The notes under the pieces: generated by a model
What the model was told of the DNA's origin: nothing
What the model saw: only the letters and a program-made list of their open reading frames with translations
Databases searched by the model: none
Source of the DNA: Phymatolithon calcareum
Lineage: Eukaryota > Rhodophyta > Florideophyceae > Hapalidiales
Assembly (NCBI GenBank): GCA_977006965.1
Contig: OZ345383.1
Location: forward strand, 1,860,001-1,924,000
Direction of reading: 5' to 3'
Length of the DNA stretch: 64,000 nt
In this document: positions 20,710 through 31,847 of the stretch, one piece after another
How the letters are laid out: the number at the start of each line of letters is the position of its first letter
Numbering within the stretch: the stretch's first letter is position 1
Translations under genes and position numbers: made by a program

Positions 20710-21708
20710 ATGAGGAGGGTCGGTCTGAGTGCATTGTGTGGCGGCAACACGTGCCGAGCGGAACGGCTGGACGCTTTGCTAATCGCGGTCGAGAGGGTGA
20801 GGTGGGACAAGGTCGATCCCTCGTGGTGCCGTCGGCCCCGAACGAACCTTGTGCAGGCCCCCATCTTTAAAGGGAGCGACTTCGTGCCCTGGGACCCCGT
20901 TGCGTGGGCACCGGCCGTTGGTTTGGACTTTCTGCTGGCCGTGGACGGCAACGGGCGCCTGATAGGCAAGGTCAATCGCGGCCGCCGACTGACGAGCTCG
21001 TTGCATGCGTACCGTGAGTTTGTCAAAGGACTGGCCGTGAGTCCCGGCGGGTAGTCGGGAGTGTCGTACGATGCGATGCGAGCGGCCCCTGCCGGTGGGC
21101 CGGGAGGGGTGGATGACAAGAAGACTGCGACGACCGAACTGGGTGAGGAGCCGGCCGTGACGGGACAAGGCGAAGAGCCTAGCGCGGAAACTGGGATGCG
21201 AGAGGGGTCGCCGACGGCGCAGCCGGGAGGCGACCCGGCGACCCGGTCACCATCTCTGGTAGTCATCGATCTGGAAGCGGAGGTAGTGGTGGAAGAGGTT
21301 GTCGACAACGATGGCGAGTCTATACCGTTTGCCCAAAGCCGTAAACGGCGTGCGCCGAAGCAGGAGGACATTGCCGCGGGCGCCGCACGAGGAAAGCCGC
21401 GCCGCAGGGTGTGTGCCGTGACAGAAGAGCGGCTGGCGGCCGTGCTTCAAGCATCGCAATGCGAGCGTCTTTTGCAGAGACTGGGGTTTGGAGCCGTGAC
21501 GGAAGAGTACTCCTATAAAGCGCTGGTGAGTTTGGTAGGCGAGATCAAAGAGATTTCTGATCGCCCGCCCGTGAGGGAACCCTGGAAGGGCGGTTGGGCG
21601 CAGGAGTTAATGGCCCGGGTGTATGAAGCAACGTTTGACGCCGCCCCGGATGGGGAGACTAGAGGAGCAACAAATACGGAGGGCGGAGATCCCGACTCGC
21701 CACAGTAG
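20710..21708 (+). pseudogene. Plus-strand ORF in the gypsy element, one in-frame stop
   Basis: From ATG 20710 one frame runs 332 codons to 21708 with a single TAG at 21052-21054; the second part has its own ATG at 21076 (210 aa). It reads antisense to gag-pol and shares the element's high GC. The first part has FKGSDFVPWDPVAW and LDFLLAVDGNGRLIGKV. The second has an acidic/Gly-Glu repeat region, a basic RKRRAPKQ patch and a globular-looking end (LLQRLGFGAVTEEYSYKALV). I recognise no family. Antisense extra ORFs after pol are known in some plant gypsy lineages; that is only an analogy here. The minus strand is also partly open in this GC-rich region, so some of the openness may be compositional. 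Confidence 0.4.
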
Positions 21709-22184
21709 TCAGGCAAGGGGGTGAGCAGGTGGATTCGATAGTATTGAGTAAAATTAGAGGACGCCCGTGCCATAGTATCGTAAGACGAGTCGGCTGGGTC
21801 AGAGGGATTGATCCCGCACCTCAGAGCAAATCCAGTTCAGGCACCCTTATCTTCCTATTGTCATAAGCCACAACTTAGTGTAAAGCACAGTGCGGCCGAA
21901 ATGGTGATGGGCCAGATCGATGACGGCCGCCGGATCGGCGGGCGCTGAAGCACCTAGCCAATGCCGGCAGAGGCGCGAGGGGTGAGAGGGCGCGAGACAA
22001 TCACACCAGGATTATGCGTTGGCGCGAAAGTGTAGCAAGTGACGGGGCAGGCATTGGCCGCGCTTACGGAAGAACAGAGCCATGGCGTTAAATGGCAGAT
22101 GGCCCGGAGGCTCCCAGGTGTCCTCATCCGCACCACAGCCGAGCCAACGGACGCGGAACAGGTTTTCGCCGGCATTGTACTCGG

Positions 22185-24362
22185 TCACATGGTCAAAAAC
22201 ATGTGTTTCTGCCGGAGACGGCGCGGGCCGTGTGCGGCAGGCACGGGGGCCGTGTCGGATGGAGCGTCGGGTTCCGAGAATAGTCCGTCATCGTCGGGGA
22301 CCACAGGCGCCGGGGCCACTGTGCCAGCGTCGTCAAGTTCGGGCGTTGACTCTGGATGCAGAGCGACTTCAGGAGTTGGGGGCACTTTGGCAACCCGGTC
22401 GCGGCTGACCGTCTCTGTCAGCCCGTCGCGGACGATCGTCACTGTATTGGGCGTTGAAGCCACTACCTGATCAGGCCCATCCGCTTTCGGCTGCAACTTA
22501 TGTCGTCGACGCTCGCCCGGGGTGTCCGCATCCGAGGGGCCCTGCCGTTCTAAGTACACGGCGTCTCCTGTGCCGATAGGGGCGTGGGGTCGTACCCGTT
22601 TGTCATAGTCGCGCTTATATCGCGCTTGAGCTCGGTGGAGCGTGGATCGCGATTGCCGGACTAGGCGGCGAAGCTGAGCGAGAAATCGAAGCCGCTCGTG
22701 CCCTGGGGGTAGTGCCTCCGCGGGTGACGGCTCCGGACGCAGTGTCACCGGGCCTGGCGGCCGTGACAAGACGAGGTCAAAGGGGGTAACCGCAGTGCTT
22801 CGGTGGACTTGCGTGTTGTACGCGTAAGCTAAAGCATCCGTGTACTCGTGCCAGCGACGGGGGTGCTCCCCCACGAAGGCCCGCAGTCCAGCCAGCAGTG
22901 TGCGGTTAAATCGTTCCACCTGACCATTAGTTTGCGGATGGTATGTAGTGGTGAAGAGGTTGGACAACTCCAAGCTACGACACACGCTTTGGAAAATCTT
23001 CGCAGTGAACTGCTTGCCGTTGTCCGACAGAAGGCGGGCCGGTGGACCGTAGACGAAGACCCAGTCGCGTACGAAAACCTTTGCGACGGTTAGCGCGGAG
23101 ATCGACCGTAGTGGCGCTACGCGGACCATCTTGGAGAAGCGGTCGGTCATCACAAGGATAAACCTGTGTCCCTGTGTTGACTTAGATAACGGGCCCAAGA
23201 TGTCGATGGCGACGTATTCCAACGGGGCGCTCGCCGGGAAGATCTTCATGGGTGCCGCGTGTTTGCGCAGCTTCGTCCACTCCATAGAGCATTTGTGGCA
23301 TTCGTTGGCACAGCGCCGAATATCTGCCATCATGGTGGGCCAGTAAAACGTACGACGCTGGGTGTAGTACTGTTTCGTTATGCCTGGATGGCCGGCGAGT
23401 GGAGTATAGTGACCCAGGTATAACACTTTCTGACGCAGTCTGTCGGGGCAGAGGATCTGAGTGGCCCCATCAACCGGGGCTATCCGGAAGATAAGCCCGC
23501 GGTCGTCTTCAATATAAAGGGTAGGACGACCGCTGTCAATAGCCGACTTGACTTGCCGGCAGAGTGGGTCTTCAGATTTCTCCTTTTGGAGCTCGTCGAT
23601 GGAGAGTGGGGTCATTTGAGCAGGCGGGTTGATATCGATCGCGAGCACTTCGGGCCGCAGTGCGGCGTCATAGTCGGGGTCCCAGTCGTAGTCCGCCCAG
23701 CTGGCCGTATCAACACGCCGCTGAATGGCCAATAGAGGGGTTGAGTCCACGGTCTCCACGATGAAGCAAGGTATGTCCAAGTCGGGTTCCATGTTGGCGT
23801 AGCCCCAAGTGGGTAGGCGTGATATGGCATCAGCTATCGTGTTTTTAGCACCCTTGCGGTAGAAAACCGTGAAGTCGAATTCGAGTAGGCGCAGGCGCCA
23901 GCGAGCAAGACGGCCTTGTGCTTCAGCGAGGTCCAGGATCCATTTCAAGGCCTGATGGTCAGTATACAAACTGAAATGGCGACGTTCAAGGTACGGACGG
24001 AGGACCTGAATGGCCCAGATCTCAGCGAGGCACTCTCGTTCGCCGGTGCTGTAGTTATTTTCAGCCGGGTTCAGGTTCTGCTCCAGAACCCGATGGGATG
24101 GCGGGTACCGTCTGGGTAGGTCTGCAGAAGCGCACAGCCGAACTGATTCTTGCAGGCATCTGTGTCTACAGAGTACGGCAGGTGAGGACGCGGGAGCCGA
24201 AGTATCGGCGGACCCACAAGGGCCTCTTTCAAGCCGTCGAACGCCCGTGTTTGCTCCGCGGTGGCGGCGGGAAGATGCGTCGCCTGCCCTTTCCGTAAGA
24301 GCTGGTTCAGGGGTGCGGCCACACGAGCGAAGTTTGGGACGAAGCGGCGGTACACATTGCAA
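22185..24362 (-). pseudogene. Gypsy RNase H and integrase region of pol
   Basis: The frame continues RNase H (AENNYSTGERECLAEIWAIQ, FSLYTDHQALKWIL), then integrase. The integrase has an HHCC zinc finger (HYTPLAGHPG ... CANECHKC) and catalytic Asp-Asp-Glu in VAIDILGPL, LLSDNGKQF and HPQTNGQVERFNRTL. A GPY/F-like segment follows (IGTGDAVYLERQ). The C-terminus is Pro/Asp-rich with no clear chromodomain. It overlaps the upstream RT frame by about 290 bp in another frame, so a frameshift occurred near 24.1-24.3 kb. The integrase would insert the cDNA; the 5-bp GATGA duplication fits this enzyme class. Confidence 0.9.
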
Positions 24363-25861
24363 TGCCCCAGAAAGGACCGAAGGTCGGTTTGTGTCTTGGG
24401 GTACCGAAAGCCTTTAATGGCCACCGTATTCTTTTCGGCGACGGCGAACTTTCCAGGGCGAATAACGTGCCCGAGGTAGTCCACCGTGGCCGAGAACAAA
24501 TTGCATTTGCGAAGTTTCAGTGAGAACCCGGCGTCCTGGAGGACCTTGAGTACTTGTTGAACGTGCCTTACGTGCTCCTCGAAGGTGCGCGAGAAGACGA
24601 TAACGTCATCTAGATACACTAAGCATGACCTCCAGCGGTATCCCGCGAGTAAGATGTCCAGGGTCCGTTGGAACGTGGCCGGTGCAGTGCAAAGCCCAAA
24701 CGGCATGCGCCTGAACTGGAAGGTTCCTTCGTGCGATGTGAATGCTGTTTTCGGTCGGTCTCCTTTCGCGACGGGGATTTTCCAGTAGCCCGAGTTGCAA
24801 TCAAGAGTCGAGAAGTATCTTGCGGTGCCCAAACTATCGAGGCAGTCGTCCATGCGGGGCAACGGATAGCTGTCTTTTACGGTCAAGGCATTTAGCCGGC
24901 GGTATTCGATACAGAACCGCAGTGTGTTGTCGGACTTGGGGACAAGGACGACTGGGGACGCCCACTCAGTGAGGCTTGTCTCGATGACACCTTTCTCGTG
25001 CATCTCGTCGATGGTATCCTGTATCACTTGACGTGACTGAGGCCCGGCCCTGTAAGGCTGCGAGTAGACGGGGCGAGCGCCGGGCATCAGGTCAATGCGG
25101 TGCTGGGCGTGCTTCATTTCCCCCAGATGACCCTGCCACATGCCGCTAAACTGGCGCAGCATGGTACGGACTGCGATCTGCTGCTCTGCGGAGAGGTTTT
25201 GGAGCTGCAGTTGGTCCACGGTGACCATTTCTGTTCCCACCGGTGTCGGCACCGGAGATTCCTCTTGCGCGTGTTGGTCACCTTCGAAGGTGACGGCCAA
25301 GATCTGGTGCTGCATCGGGGCCTGGATGGTGCCGACTTTCTGGTTCTTGGGTATCACGACCTTTGCGTCAGAGAGGTTAGCAGCGCGGATGATGAAAGGG
25401 ACATCTGGCCGGACGACTGCAATTCCATTAGACAAGAAGACCCGTTTCTTCTCGTATAGATCCGGGAGTGCCTCAAGTATCTTCGTCCCGCCTACCTGAC
25501 ATGAGACCGTGATATTGGTCTCGGATTGTGGCGGTAACACGATGCGCTTTGCGCAACGGATGATATTGCGGGGGACCCGCCCTCTGCGGGAAATGAACTT
25601 AGGCTCTGAAGGGCGAACTTCCGTGGGGGCAGTAGCCCTACGGCGGATGATTGGAGCATGCGAGCCGTCCATGAGGACTACTCGCCGACGTTGAACTTCT
25701 ATGGCGTCAATGGCCTTGTCAATGAAATGGCACCCCAAGATAACGTCAGCTCCCAGCTGCCGTACAGCAACGAATGGAAGTCGGACGGTGAGCGTGGCCA
25801 CTCTGACCGTCAAATTGATAATTCCTAGGACGTCGAGCCGGTTCTTCGAAGCGCTGACCAA
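24071..25861 (-). pseudogene. Gypsy protease end and reverse transcriptase
   Basis: The frame opens within the C-terminal part of the aspartic protease (LGADVILGCHFIDKAIDAIE) and runs through the RT: RFCIEYRRLNALTVKDSYPL, FSTLDCNSGYWKI (first Asp), FRRMPFGLCTAPATFQR and CLVYLDDVIVFS (YLDD box). The connection (FLGHCNVYRRFVPNFARVAAP) and the first RNase H motif (YSVDTDACKNQFGCALL) follow. No own start codon is expected; it is read as part of gag-pol. A frameshift near 25.85 kb separates it from the protease active site. Confidence 0.9.
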
Positions 25862-26404
25862 GTTGACAACTCATTGAGCAGCCGTTGCAGCAAGAGGTCA
25901 GCTCGAACAAGGTTTGGGCCCGCTCCCGTATCAAGCACAGTTAGCAACGCCTGTTGAGTGTCTGCAGAGGGTCCCACTTGGGGCGTCAAGCTTGTAGTTG
26001 AACTGGGAAAGGTAACACACCGGGTCCTTACGGTACCCTTGGAGGGACATGTTGCGGGGCAGTCCGAAGGGCGCCTGCTTAATGGACATAGAACCGCCGG
26101 TCCACCCGGGCGATGGCAGAGGTCGCTCAATGGGACTACCCAGCGAAGCCACATTCGCGGCCTCCGCAGAGGTCCTGAGGATGTTCTGTGCAGAAGTGGT
26201 GCGGCAGGGGTACGTCCCGTTGTTTCGGGCGCAGCCATGAAGCTGAGATGCCCAGTAGGGAGGTCATTGAGACTTGCGCGGACCCGGAAAGCGCGGGCCG
26301 CAAAGGCGGTGAGGCCGGGGCGGCGGTTTCTAGCCTTCGCCCTTGTGAAGGGGGCGCGGCGCCGTTGTCTTCGGTCGAAGCGCGGTATGGCGCCGTCCCA
26401 CTGA
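25825..26404 (-). pseudogene. Gypsy aspartic protease active-site segment
   Basis: The active-site motif VLDTGAGPNLVRADL lies at about 25890-25938 on the minus strand, with the catalytic Asp codon at 25930-25932. The downstream flap and hydrophobic end continue in the next frame at 25861. The upstream part of this frame is Arg/Pro-rich and out of frame with gag, so it is probably not translated as such. Confidence 0.7.
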
Positions 26405-28960
26405 TTAGTTCCCCTGGGCGGGACGTTGAAGCACAATCGGGGCCTGTTGAGCTGGTGGTAGTTCGGGAGCTGCAAGTCGTTGGTCGACTTGCGCCGCGAC
26501 CGTCTGTGCCTTTTCCGCAGGCTTATATGCCGGGGAACGGCCAATGGATTGGAGCCAGGATTGTTGCCATTGCGCCAACGCGGCGAAGTTCTCCAAGACG
26601 CAGGCCTTAAAGGCGGGGTCTGCCATGGTGCGTGCGAGGTGCGGACAAGCAGGTCGTCGATGACCGGGGATGAAGCACGCAAAGCAGATGGCTGCACTGT
26701 TCGGAATATCGGCCGGCGGCCCTGGCCGCGGCGCACGCAGCAAGCGAGAGGCTCCTTGGCGTTGGACCCCTGGTACCCTGGGCCCCGGTACAGGCCCCTG
26801 GGCGAAAGTGTTGACTGTTTCCGTTCCAGTGGACTCTATTGGGTCAGGGGCGCGCTGCTGGACTGAGAGAGATGGACGCCGCCTCTTCCGTTGAAAACTA
26901 TACCGTTGCGGTTGGAGTTCTAGACGGAGGTGCCGCCTCGAGGACGGCTTCAGCGAGGGCAATTGGCTCCGCGGACTTCTGGACAGGGTGCCAGTACACG
27001 GCGGAGTGGCTTCTGGTGGCGGTCATCTTCCTGCTCCACAAGGAAGGCGCGAGCGCGGCTTGCCTTTGCTTTAGCATTGATTGCCTGCTGAGAAGAGCTG
27101 AGAGTAGCTGCGTGTTCGGCGAAGTTCGCCAGGGCATTAGGACCACTGAAGGTCTTGCGAACAGTCCTAAGAAGTGGCCGAATGTCGGCGTGGATTCCGC
27201 GTTGAAAGCGCGTCATGAGCTCGTTCTGTGACAAGACACCGCCGAGATCCCGGGCGTGTTTCGTCAGGTGCCTGTAGAAGTCCATGACGCTTTCGTTCTC
27301 GCTCTGTGAGAGCCCGTCTAGTTTCTCGACCGAATCTTCCAGATATTGGTCTTTCGCGTATGTCCGCAAAAAGAATTGGACGGCCTCTGGCCATGTTGTG
27401 AATCCACCGAGATTAGCGTCCCCTTCCTCGGACTGGCCGTTGAACAGTTCGAGAGCCTCCCCGGAGAGGAAGTTAGGCCAAATGCGGAGGGCGCCTGGTT
27501 CGGGAATCCCCTCGTTGTCAAGCTGTCTCTTGAACACGGATAAAAAGCGAAGACAGGCGACGGGCCGTGCCCCGTTGAAGGCGTGTCTGTCCATGACGTG
27601 CTGAAGTCGTCGCGTCCAGACGCCAATATTACGCGATACCTCCGGGCCGAAGCGACTCTCACGATTCGCAAGCCGGTAGCGACGGTAGGACAGGATTTCC
27701 GTGAACCTCTGGTCACTGGTCTCAAGCTCAACTAGGCCGGGCACGGCAGGCCCTTTCCGGCCCGACTTAAGGTCAGACCTCTTATTTGGTCTCGGTCGCG
27801 ACGCGGTGGAACATGTCCTTTTTCCCAGTACTCGTCCTCGGAATCAATGCCTGAAGGGCTGGAGTCACGGTCTGATGGCTCCCTGGCCTTCCTGTACCGG
27901 TTACGGTGAACACGTGCCCCCTCCACTTGATCGTTGACCTCCTGGCTGAGGTCCACTACTAAGGCCCGCAGACGTATCAGCTCGTCTTCGAGCGCGGTGA
28001 CGTCCTCTACCTTAGCGCAGGAGGCAAGGTGCTGCTTCACCGCGGCGGTAGCGAGCTCTCGTGCTCGCCGTTCATGAGCGACGAATACGTCTCCCATCAG
28101 CCCTTGGAGCTCCCGCCGTTGATCTGCTGTGCGCTGCAGGGCACGTTTCTCTTCCAGCGTGGTCCAGCGAGCAATGGAGGCGTCGACGAGCTGGGAGATT
28201 TCCGCAGCGTGCAGAGTGGGGCCATTTGAGATCTGAGAATGTTTGTAGAGGGCCTGCGGGTATACGCCGGCAAGAGACGGTTGTAGGAGTCTTCCGCCGG
28301 GGTACAGAGACGGATGGGTTGTGGCGGGAGGAAGTGGAGCTGCAATCGGGGGCTGTGAGGGCCACAAGAGCCCTGCTGAATGGAGCGATTGAGTGGACTC
28401 CATCGGGAACACGGGCGGTTGCATCTCACTTGTAGGGATATGGCCTGAGTGAGCCGGTTGGGCTTTCGTCTTTGACGGATCCACCGGTGCCGAATACGGC
28501 GGATGGGTTTGACTCAGTGGTCCTGCGCAGAGCGGCGGGCTCACAGTGGGGAGTTTTGGTGATTCCCCGACGGGGCCGGAGGAAAGTGAGGGTTGCCTGT
28601 CATCGGCAATCTCGACAGGGAGAGAGAGCCTCGGGTGTTCGGTCGGAGCCCCGACTGCGGCGTCTTCTCGTCCTAAAGATCGGACCAACGTATGGCCTCA
28701 GGTGCAAGCGTCATGATTGCCGTGATTCCACCCTGCAAGCGAGGGGCCGGAGGTGGAGAGGCTGCGGACCTGGATCTCCAATTCGACTTCGACAGTCGTT
28801 CATGTAATGGAGGACGGGGAAATTCAGTCCTTCCGCTGGCCGTCGACCCGCCCCTGGAACGGGAACGAGTTGTAGGGCCCGTATGCCGTACCGTCGGCGA
28901 GTGTGACGCCGATCGTCGATCCGTATTGCGACTCGGCATTCTTCCTTGACAATCCGACAT
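26405..28960 (-). pseudogene. Gypsy gag in three frames, with CCHC zinc knuckle
   Basis: A likely start is the ATG at 28960 (MSDCQGRMPSRN), just inside the PBS. That frame ends at 28673 and gag continues in a shifted frame to 27732 with Pro-rich and then coiled-coil-like sequence (RIRALVVDLSQEVND-like heptads). The capsid-like part (26950-27744) has WPNFLSGEALELFNGQSEEG and FQRGIHADIRPLL, typical of gypsy gag. The nucleocapsid part (26405-26962) has CFACFIPGHRRPAC, a CX2CX4HX4C zinc knuckle. At least two frameshifts are required to join these, so the copy is dead. Confidence 0.75.
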
Positions 28961-28973
28961 TTCAAGTGAAGCT

Positions 28974-28991
28974 TCTAGGTCGGGAGACCAC
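28974..28991 (-). promoter_or_regulatory. Primer-binding site of the gypsy element
   Basis: Directly after the proximal LTR end (CCTACA) the minus strand reads G then TGGTCTCCCGACC. TGG at this place is the complement of a tRNA CCA end. The priming tRNA was not identified. Confidence 0.65.
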
Positions 28992-29562
28992 TGTAGGATA
29001 ATGACACGGGGGTGTCGGTGGCACTTGCAGTGCCGGTCCCCTGGGCACTGCGGTAGCGTGGCAGAGCGTTCGGGGAGTGCCCAGGGAACAGTTGTTAGCC
29101 TCGGAAGGGGGTCGGAAGTCACGTAAGGACGAAGGAGCCCCAGAGGGAAAAGGGATGTGAGGATGGTTAGAGGTAGTGCCAGAGTCCTCGGGGTTCCGGG
29201 GCCCAACTCAGGGTGTGTAAGAGCAGCGCTGGAGCGCAGATCTGTAGATCGCTGCGCAGGAAGCGCCTTAGGAGCTCTGGAGGGCGCTCGGCTGTCCAAG
29301 GAGGAGACTTGTGGTGGGCACCGATCGCCGTTCCGAAGACTCTCCAAGGAAGCCAAGATTGGTCGTTTACCGTATCCCCCCCCATGACCTAGCCTATATG
29401 GCCCACGATGGCCGTCGACGGTAACGTGGCACGACTGTAATGCTAATCAGCTAATCGTACAGTAATAGTGATATGATTCTCGGTTTAGTCGAGTATCTTC
29501 CCTTACAGTGCCCTTCAGGGCGTATATGCGACACGTGTAGGCCCGTCAGCAGTTATCCCACA
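28992..29562 (-). repeat. Gypsy LTR, proximal (5') copy
   Basis: 571 bp on the minus strand from TGTGGGATAACTGC (29562) to ATCCTACA (28992), TG...CA ended. It is preceded by GATGA (29563-29567) inside a hAT transposase gene. It differs from the distal copy by scattered substitutions and small indels, so the insertion is not recent. Confidence 0.9.
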
Positions 29563-29618
29563 TCATCCGAGCGTTTTCCGTTGATTGCCTCGCTTACGGG
29601 TTGAGCGTCCCAAAAACG

Positions 29619-31322
29619 TCAGTTAACTTTCAAGAAAACAAGTGATTCGAACAGTTGAGGAGTCATCCTACGCCTGCTCGACGTTAGCACATACTTTGCA
29701 ACACTCCAGAGGCGCTCCACTTCTACGACAGAGCCCAACACGAAATCCCAATTGGCCGTATTCCTCTTCGTGTTCTCCCATCTTTCGGCGTTTCGCAAGG
29801 CGTTCCAGCATCGATGGAAATTCGGATGGGCTGTCGTGTTCACTGGAAGTTCCTTCGGTAGCACCTCTCTCATCATCGCTCTTGATCTTCAGACTTGATG
29901 CAGCATCTTTTTCCTCCTCCCAGAGATCAAATGACCGACCATCTTGGATTTTTCGGACACCGGACTCAAAATGTGCATCAGGTACCAAGTCTCCTGCCAC
30001 CCCAGAAATGTAGTGAGTGCCGAGCTGATAGCGGTAGAACACGGAACGACGGTCGTTTTTCTCCTCAGCTATAGAGTCAATTAAGACATCGAGGTCTTGT
30101 CGACAGGACGGTAATGTGTGGCCCTAAGTTTGCATAGATTTCTTCACTACGTCGATCTCAGCCAGCATCATCTTGTAACGCTTGACCTTGCTTTCGAACC
30201 GAAGTGTGCTCTCAAAATGCACATCACCGTCGTGCGATGAACTCACTTCAGCTAGTTTGGCACGGATTCGCACAAATCGCTTCAACATATCCACTTTCCC
30301 GGACCAACGCGTTTGGTTATGCATCTCTGGTCGCAAATCCGTCAAGTTTCGGAGGATAACTGCGTTCCTCAGCTGCATTGCAGCCTTCATCGAAACGTGC
30401 ACAGAATCGATAGTGTCACGCAGATCGGCGTGGTTTTCGACCAGTCGGTTAACTTCCAGGTTCAGCTTATGGCTGTTACAGCGTACATGAGGAATGCCAC
30501 TTAAACGTGCAATTCGTCGATTGGTCGCCGTGTTGCCAGGCACGAAGCAAACACACCAGTTATCCAGAATGCGACCGTAAAACGGCAAAATGTTGCGGAA
30601 ATAGTGCAGATGCGGCTCGGCGTTAAGTCGTGTCGCTTCATCGGTCGATGAGTCATCATCAACCTTGCCCAATGGAGAGAGACCCACCAAGACAAGTCGT
30701 GGAGTGGGCTGGACGGAAACACCTGCACGGACGCGAATTGCAGTAGTCAAACAGTACGAAGAATCGCTCCAACATAGTGCATACTGCCACAGGACCATCC
30801 GTCATGCAACAGCGCTCCGATTGTGCCTCTCAACTCGCATGCAATGCGTTTCACAACAAGTCCAACGAGCTGAAAGATGATTTCAATGAGCGTAGCCCGG
30901 CACAGGGGGACTGAGAATCGGGAAAATTGTCGTATGTCCTCATCTTCCACATAGTACAAAGGAAGGTTCTTCATGACGATCAAGCGCAGATATCCCCACA
31001 CCGCTCTGTCGTACTACGATAGCGCCCGTTTATGAAAATGGATCTTGACCGTACCACCTTTCTCCATGGAAGCGGATAGCGCATCCTGATACATTTGATT
31101 GAGCACCGATTCCTGTTCATGAGAAGTTTTACCTTTGCCGTAGCAACGTTTGAGGCGGTTGTACGGGTTTTTGAACCCTGTCTTGTCGAGAAATGAAACA
31201 ATAGAAGTCGAACATGACGACTTCGGGCAACGGTACTGGAGATAGTGTTTCTCGTGTTGCTCACCCGATATGATGGATGTGCGTGTCTCTTTCCCCACAA
31301 AGGACATCAGGGCAACGACCAC
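29619..31322 (-). pseudogene. hAT2 transposase, broken
   Basis: In order on the minus strand: a BED-like zinc finger region (YRCPKSSCSTSIVSFL; 31014-31322) and a frame at 30747-31001 with a second helical region. Next comes 30124-30798 with NRRIARLSGIPHVRCNSHKL (the Cys-x-Ser-His-x-Leu-Asn-Leu block), HNQTRWSGKVDMLKRFVRI and the catalytic-fold helices. Then 29668-30042 and 29619-29876 with YQLGTHYISGVAGDL and the hATC dimerisation block VEVERLWSVAKYVLTSSRRR, ending FLKVN and a TGA. Several frameshifts and stops exist. After the TGA the frame continues FWDAQPVSEAINGKRSD up to the GATGA where the LTR begins. Confidence 0.85.
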
Positions 31323-31486
31323 GTCCTTTGGTGATCGTTGTGGTATAGTCCACAGGTTCTTGGAGATGTGATGACATGGAATAGGCTATCGAACATCTTG
31401 AACTCTATGAATTTGGTAATGGGCGACGTTTGTGTTAGAGTGAGACGAATGTACTCAGCACAGAATGGCATCTACGTTTCATCTTA

Positions 31487-31714
31487 TGTAAGAACGTAGC
31501 GGGGGCCCTTTAATTGCGGCTGATCGCCGGACGAACGTACTCATCAGAGAATTCCAGTATCATAAGTGCGTTGTACACATCTAGTTTTCAGCTGATGTAA
31601 AACTTGTACGTAACGAAAGCCCTTTAATTGCGGTAGCACGCCAGGCAACCGTACTTATCACTAATAGCGTGGCACGCACCCAGTTTACAGCTAATGTCAG
31701 GTCCACGTCATTGC
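31487..31714. repeat. Diverged tandem duplication (about 114 bp) in the hAT2 5' region
   Basis: CCCTTTAATTGCGG occurs at 31506 and 31620, and neighbouring blocks (ACGTA, CGCCGG/CGCCAGG, GTACTCATCA/GTACTTATCA, TTTTCAGCTGATGT/TTTACAGCTAATGT) repeat in the same order. It is a two-unit direct repeat. Confidence 0.65.
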
Positions 31715-31847
31715 AATACGTATTGAACAATCCGAGCATAGTGCAATACAGATTTCAATACGTGGAGGGGGTTCCAATACAAAATTGGGATTGTAGATTA
31801 CAATTAATTGGCAATGCAATGAATTTGGTTACAAGCCTGACTGTCGA

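Larger units (their letters stand above)
20690..29562 (-). mobile_element. Ty3/gypsy LTR retrotransposon, GC-rich, rearranged
   Basis: On the minus strand the order is LTR (29562-28992), PBS, gag, protease, RT, RNase H, integrase, then a stretch with a plus-strand ORF. RT-RNase H-integrase order defines Ty3/gypsy. The proximal LTR is preceded on its strand by GATGA, and the same GATGA follows the other LTR, as expected for a 5-bp duplication. That second LTR is inverted and lies beyond a displaced hAT end. The left internal boundary (about 20.6-20.7 kb) is set by the rise in GC and by the end of hAT flank, and is approximate. No polypurine tract could be identified. Multiple frameshifts make it inactive. 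Confidence 0.85.
29563..31839 (-). mobile_element. hAT2 element, 5' part, interrupted by the gypsy element
   Basis: The outer end at 31839 is the TIR CAGGCTTGTAACC (minus strand), preceded by the target duplication TCGACAGT (31840-31847). Subterminal ATTGCAAT-like repeats and a tandem duplication follow, then the transposase. The 3' end of the element is at 20306-20580. Removing the gypsy element and its inversion gives a hAT of about 2.55 kb. Confidence 0.85.

Noticed and set aside
20676-21371. A 231-aa minus-strand frame opposite the gypsy antisense ORF
   Set aside because: Ser/Pro/Arg-rich composition typical of the antisense of GC-rich coding DNA; the plus frame is longer and more protein-like.
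28673-29356. A 227-aa minus-strand frame running through the proximal LTR
   Set aside because: It is mostly LTR sequence; the mirrored frame in the other LTR (19941-20402) is open for the same reason. Only the part inside the PBS is likely gag.
19737-29562. Facing ~570-bp repeats read as long TIRs of a DNA transposon carrying gypsy pol
   Set aside because: The repeats are TG...CA LTRs, one has a primer-binding site, and the hAT halves show that one LTR was inverted after insertion.
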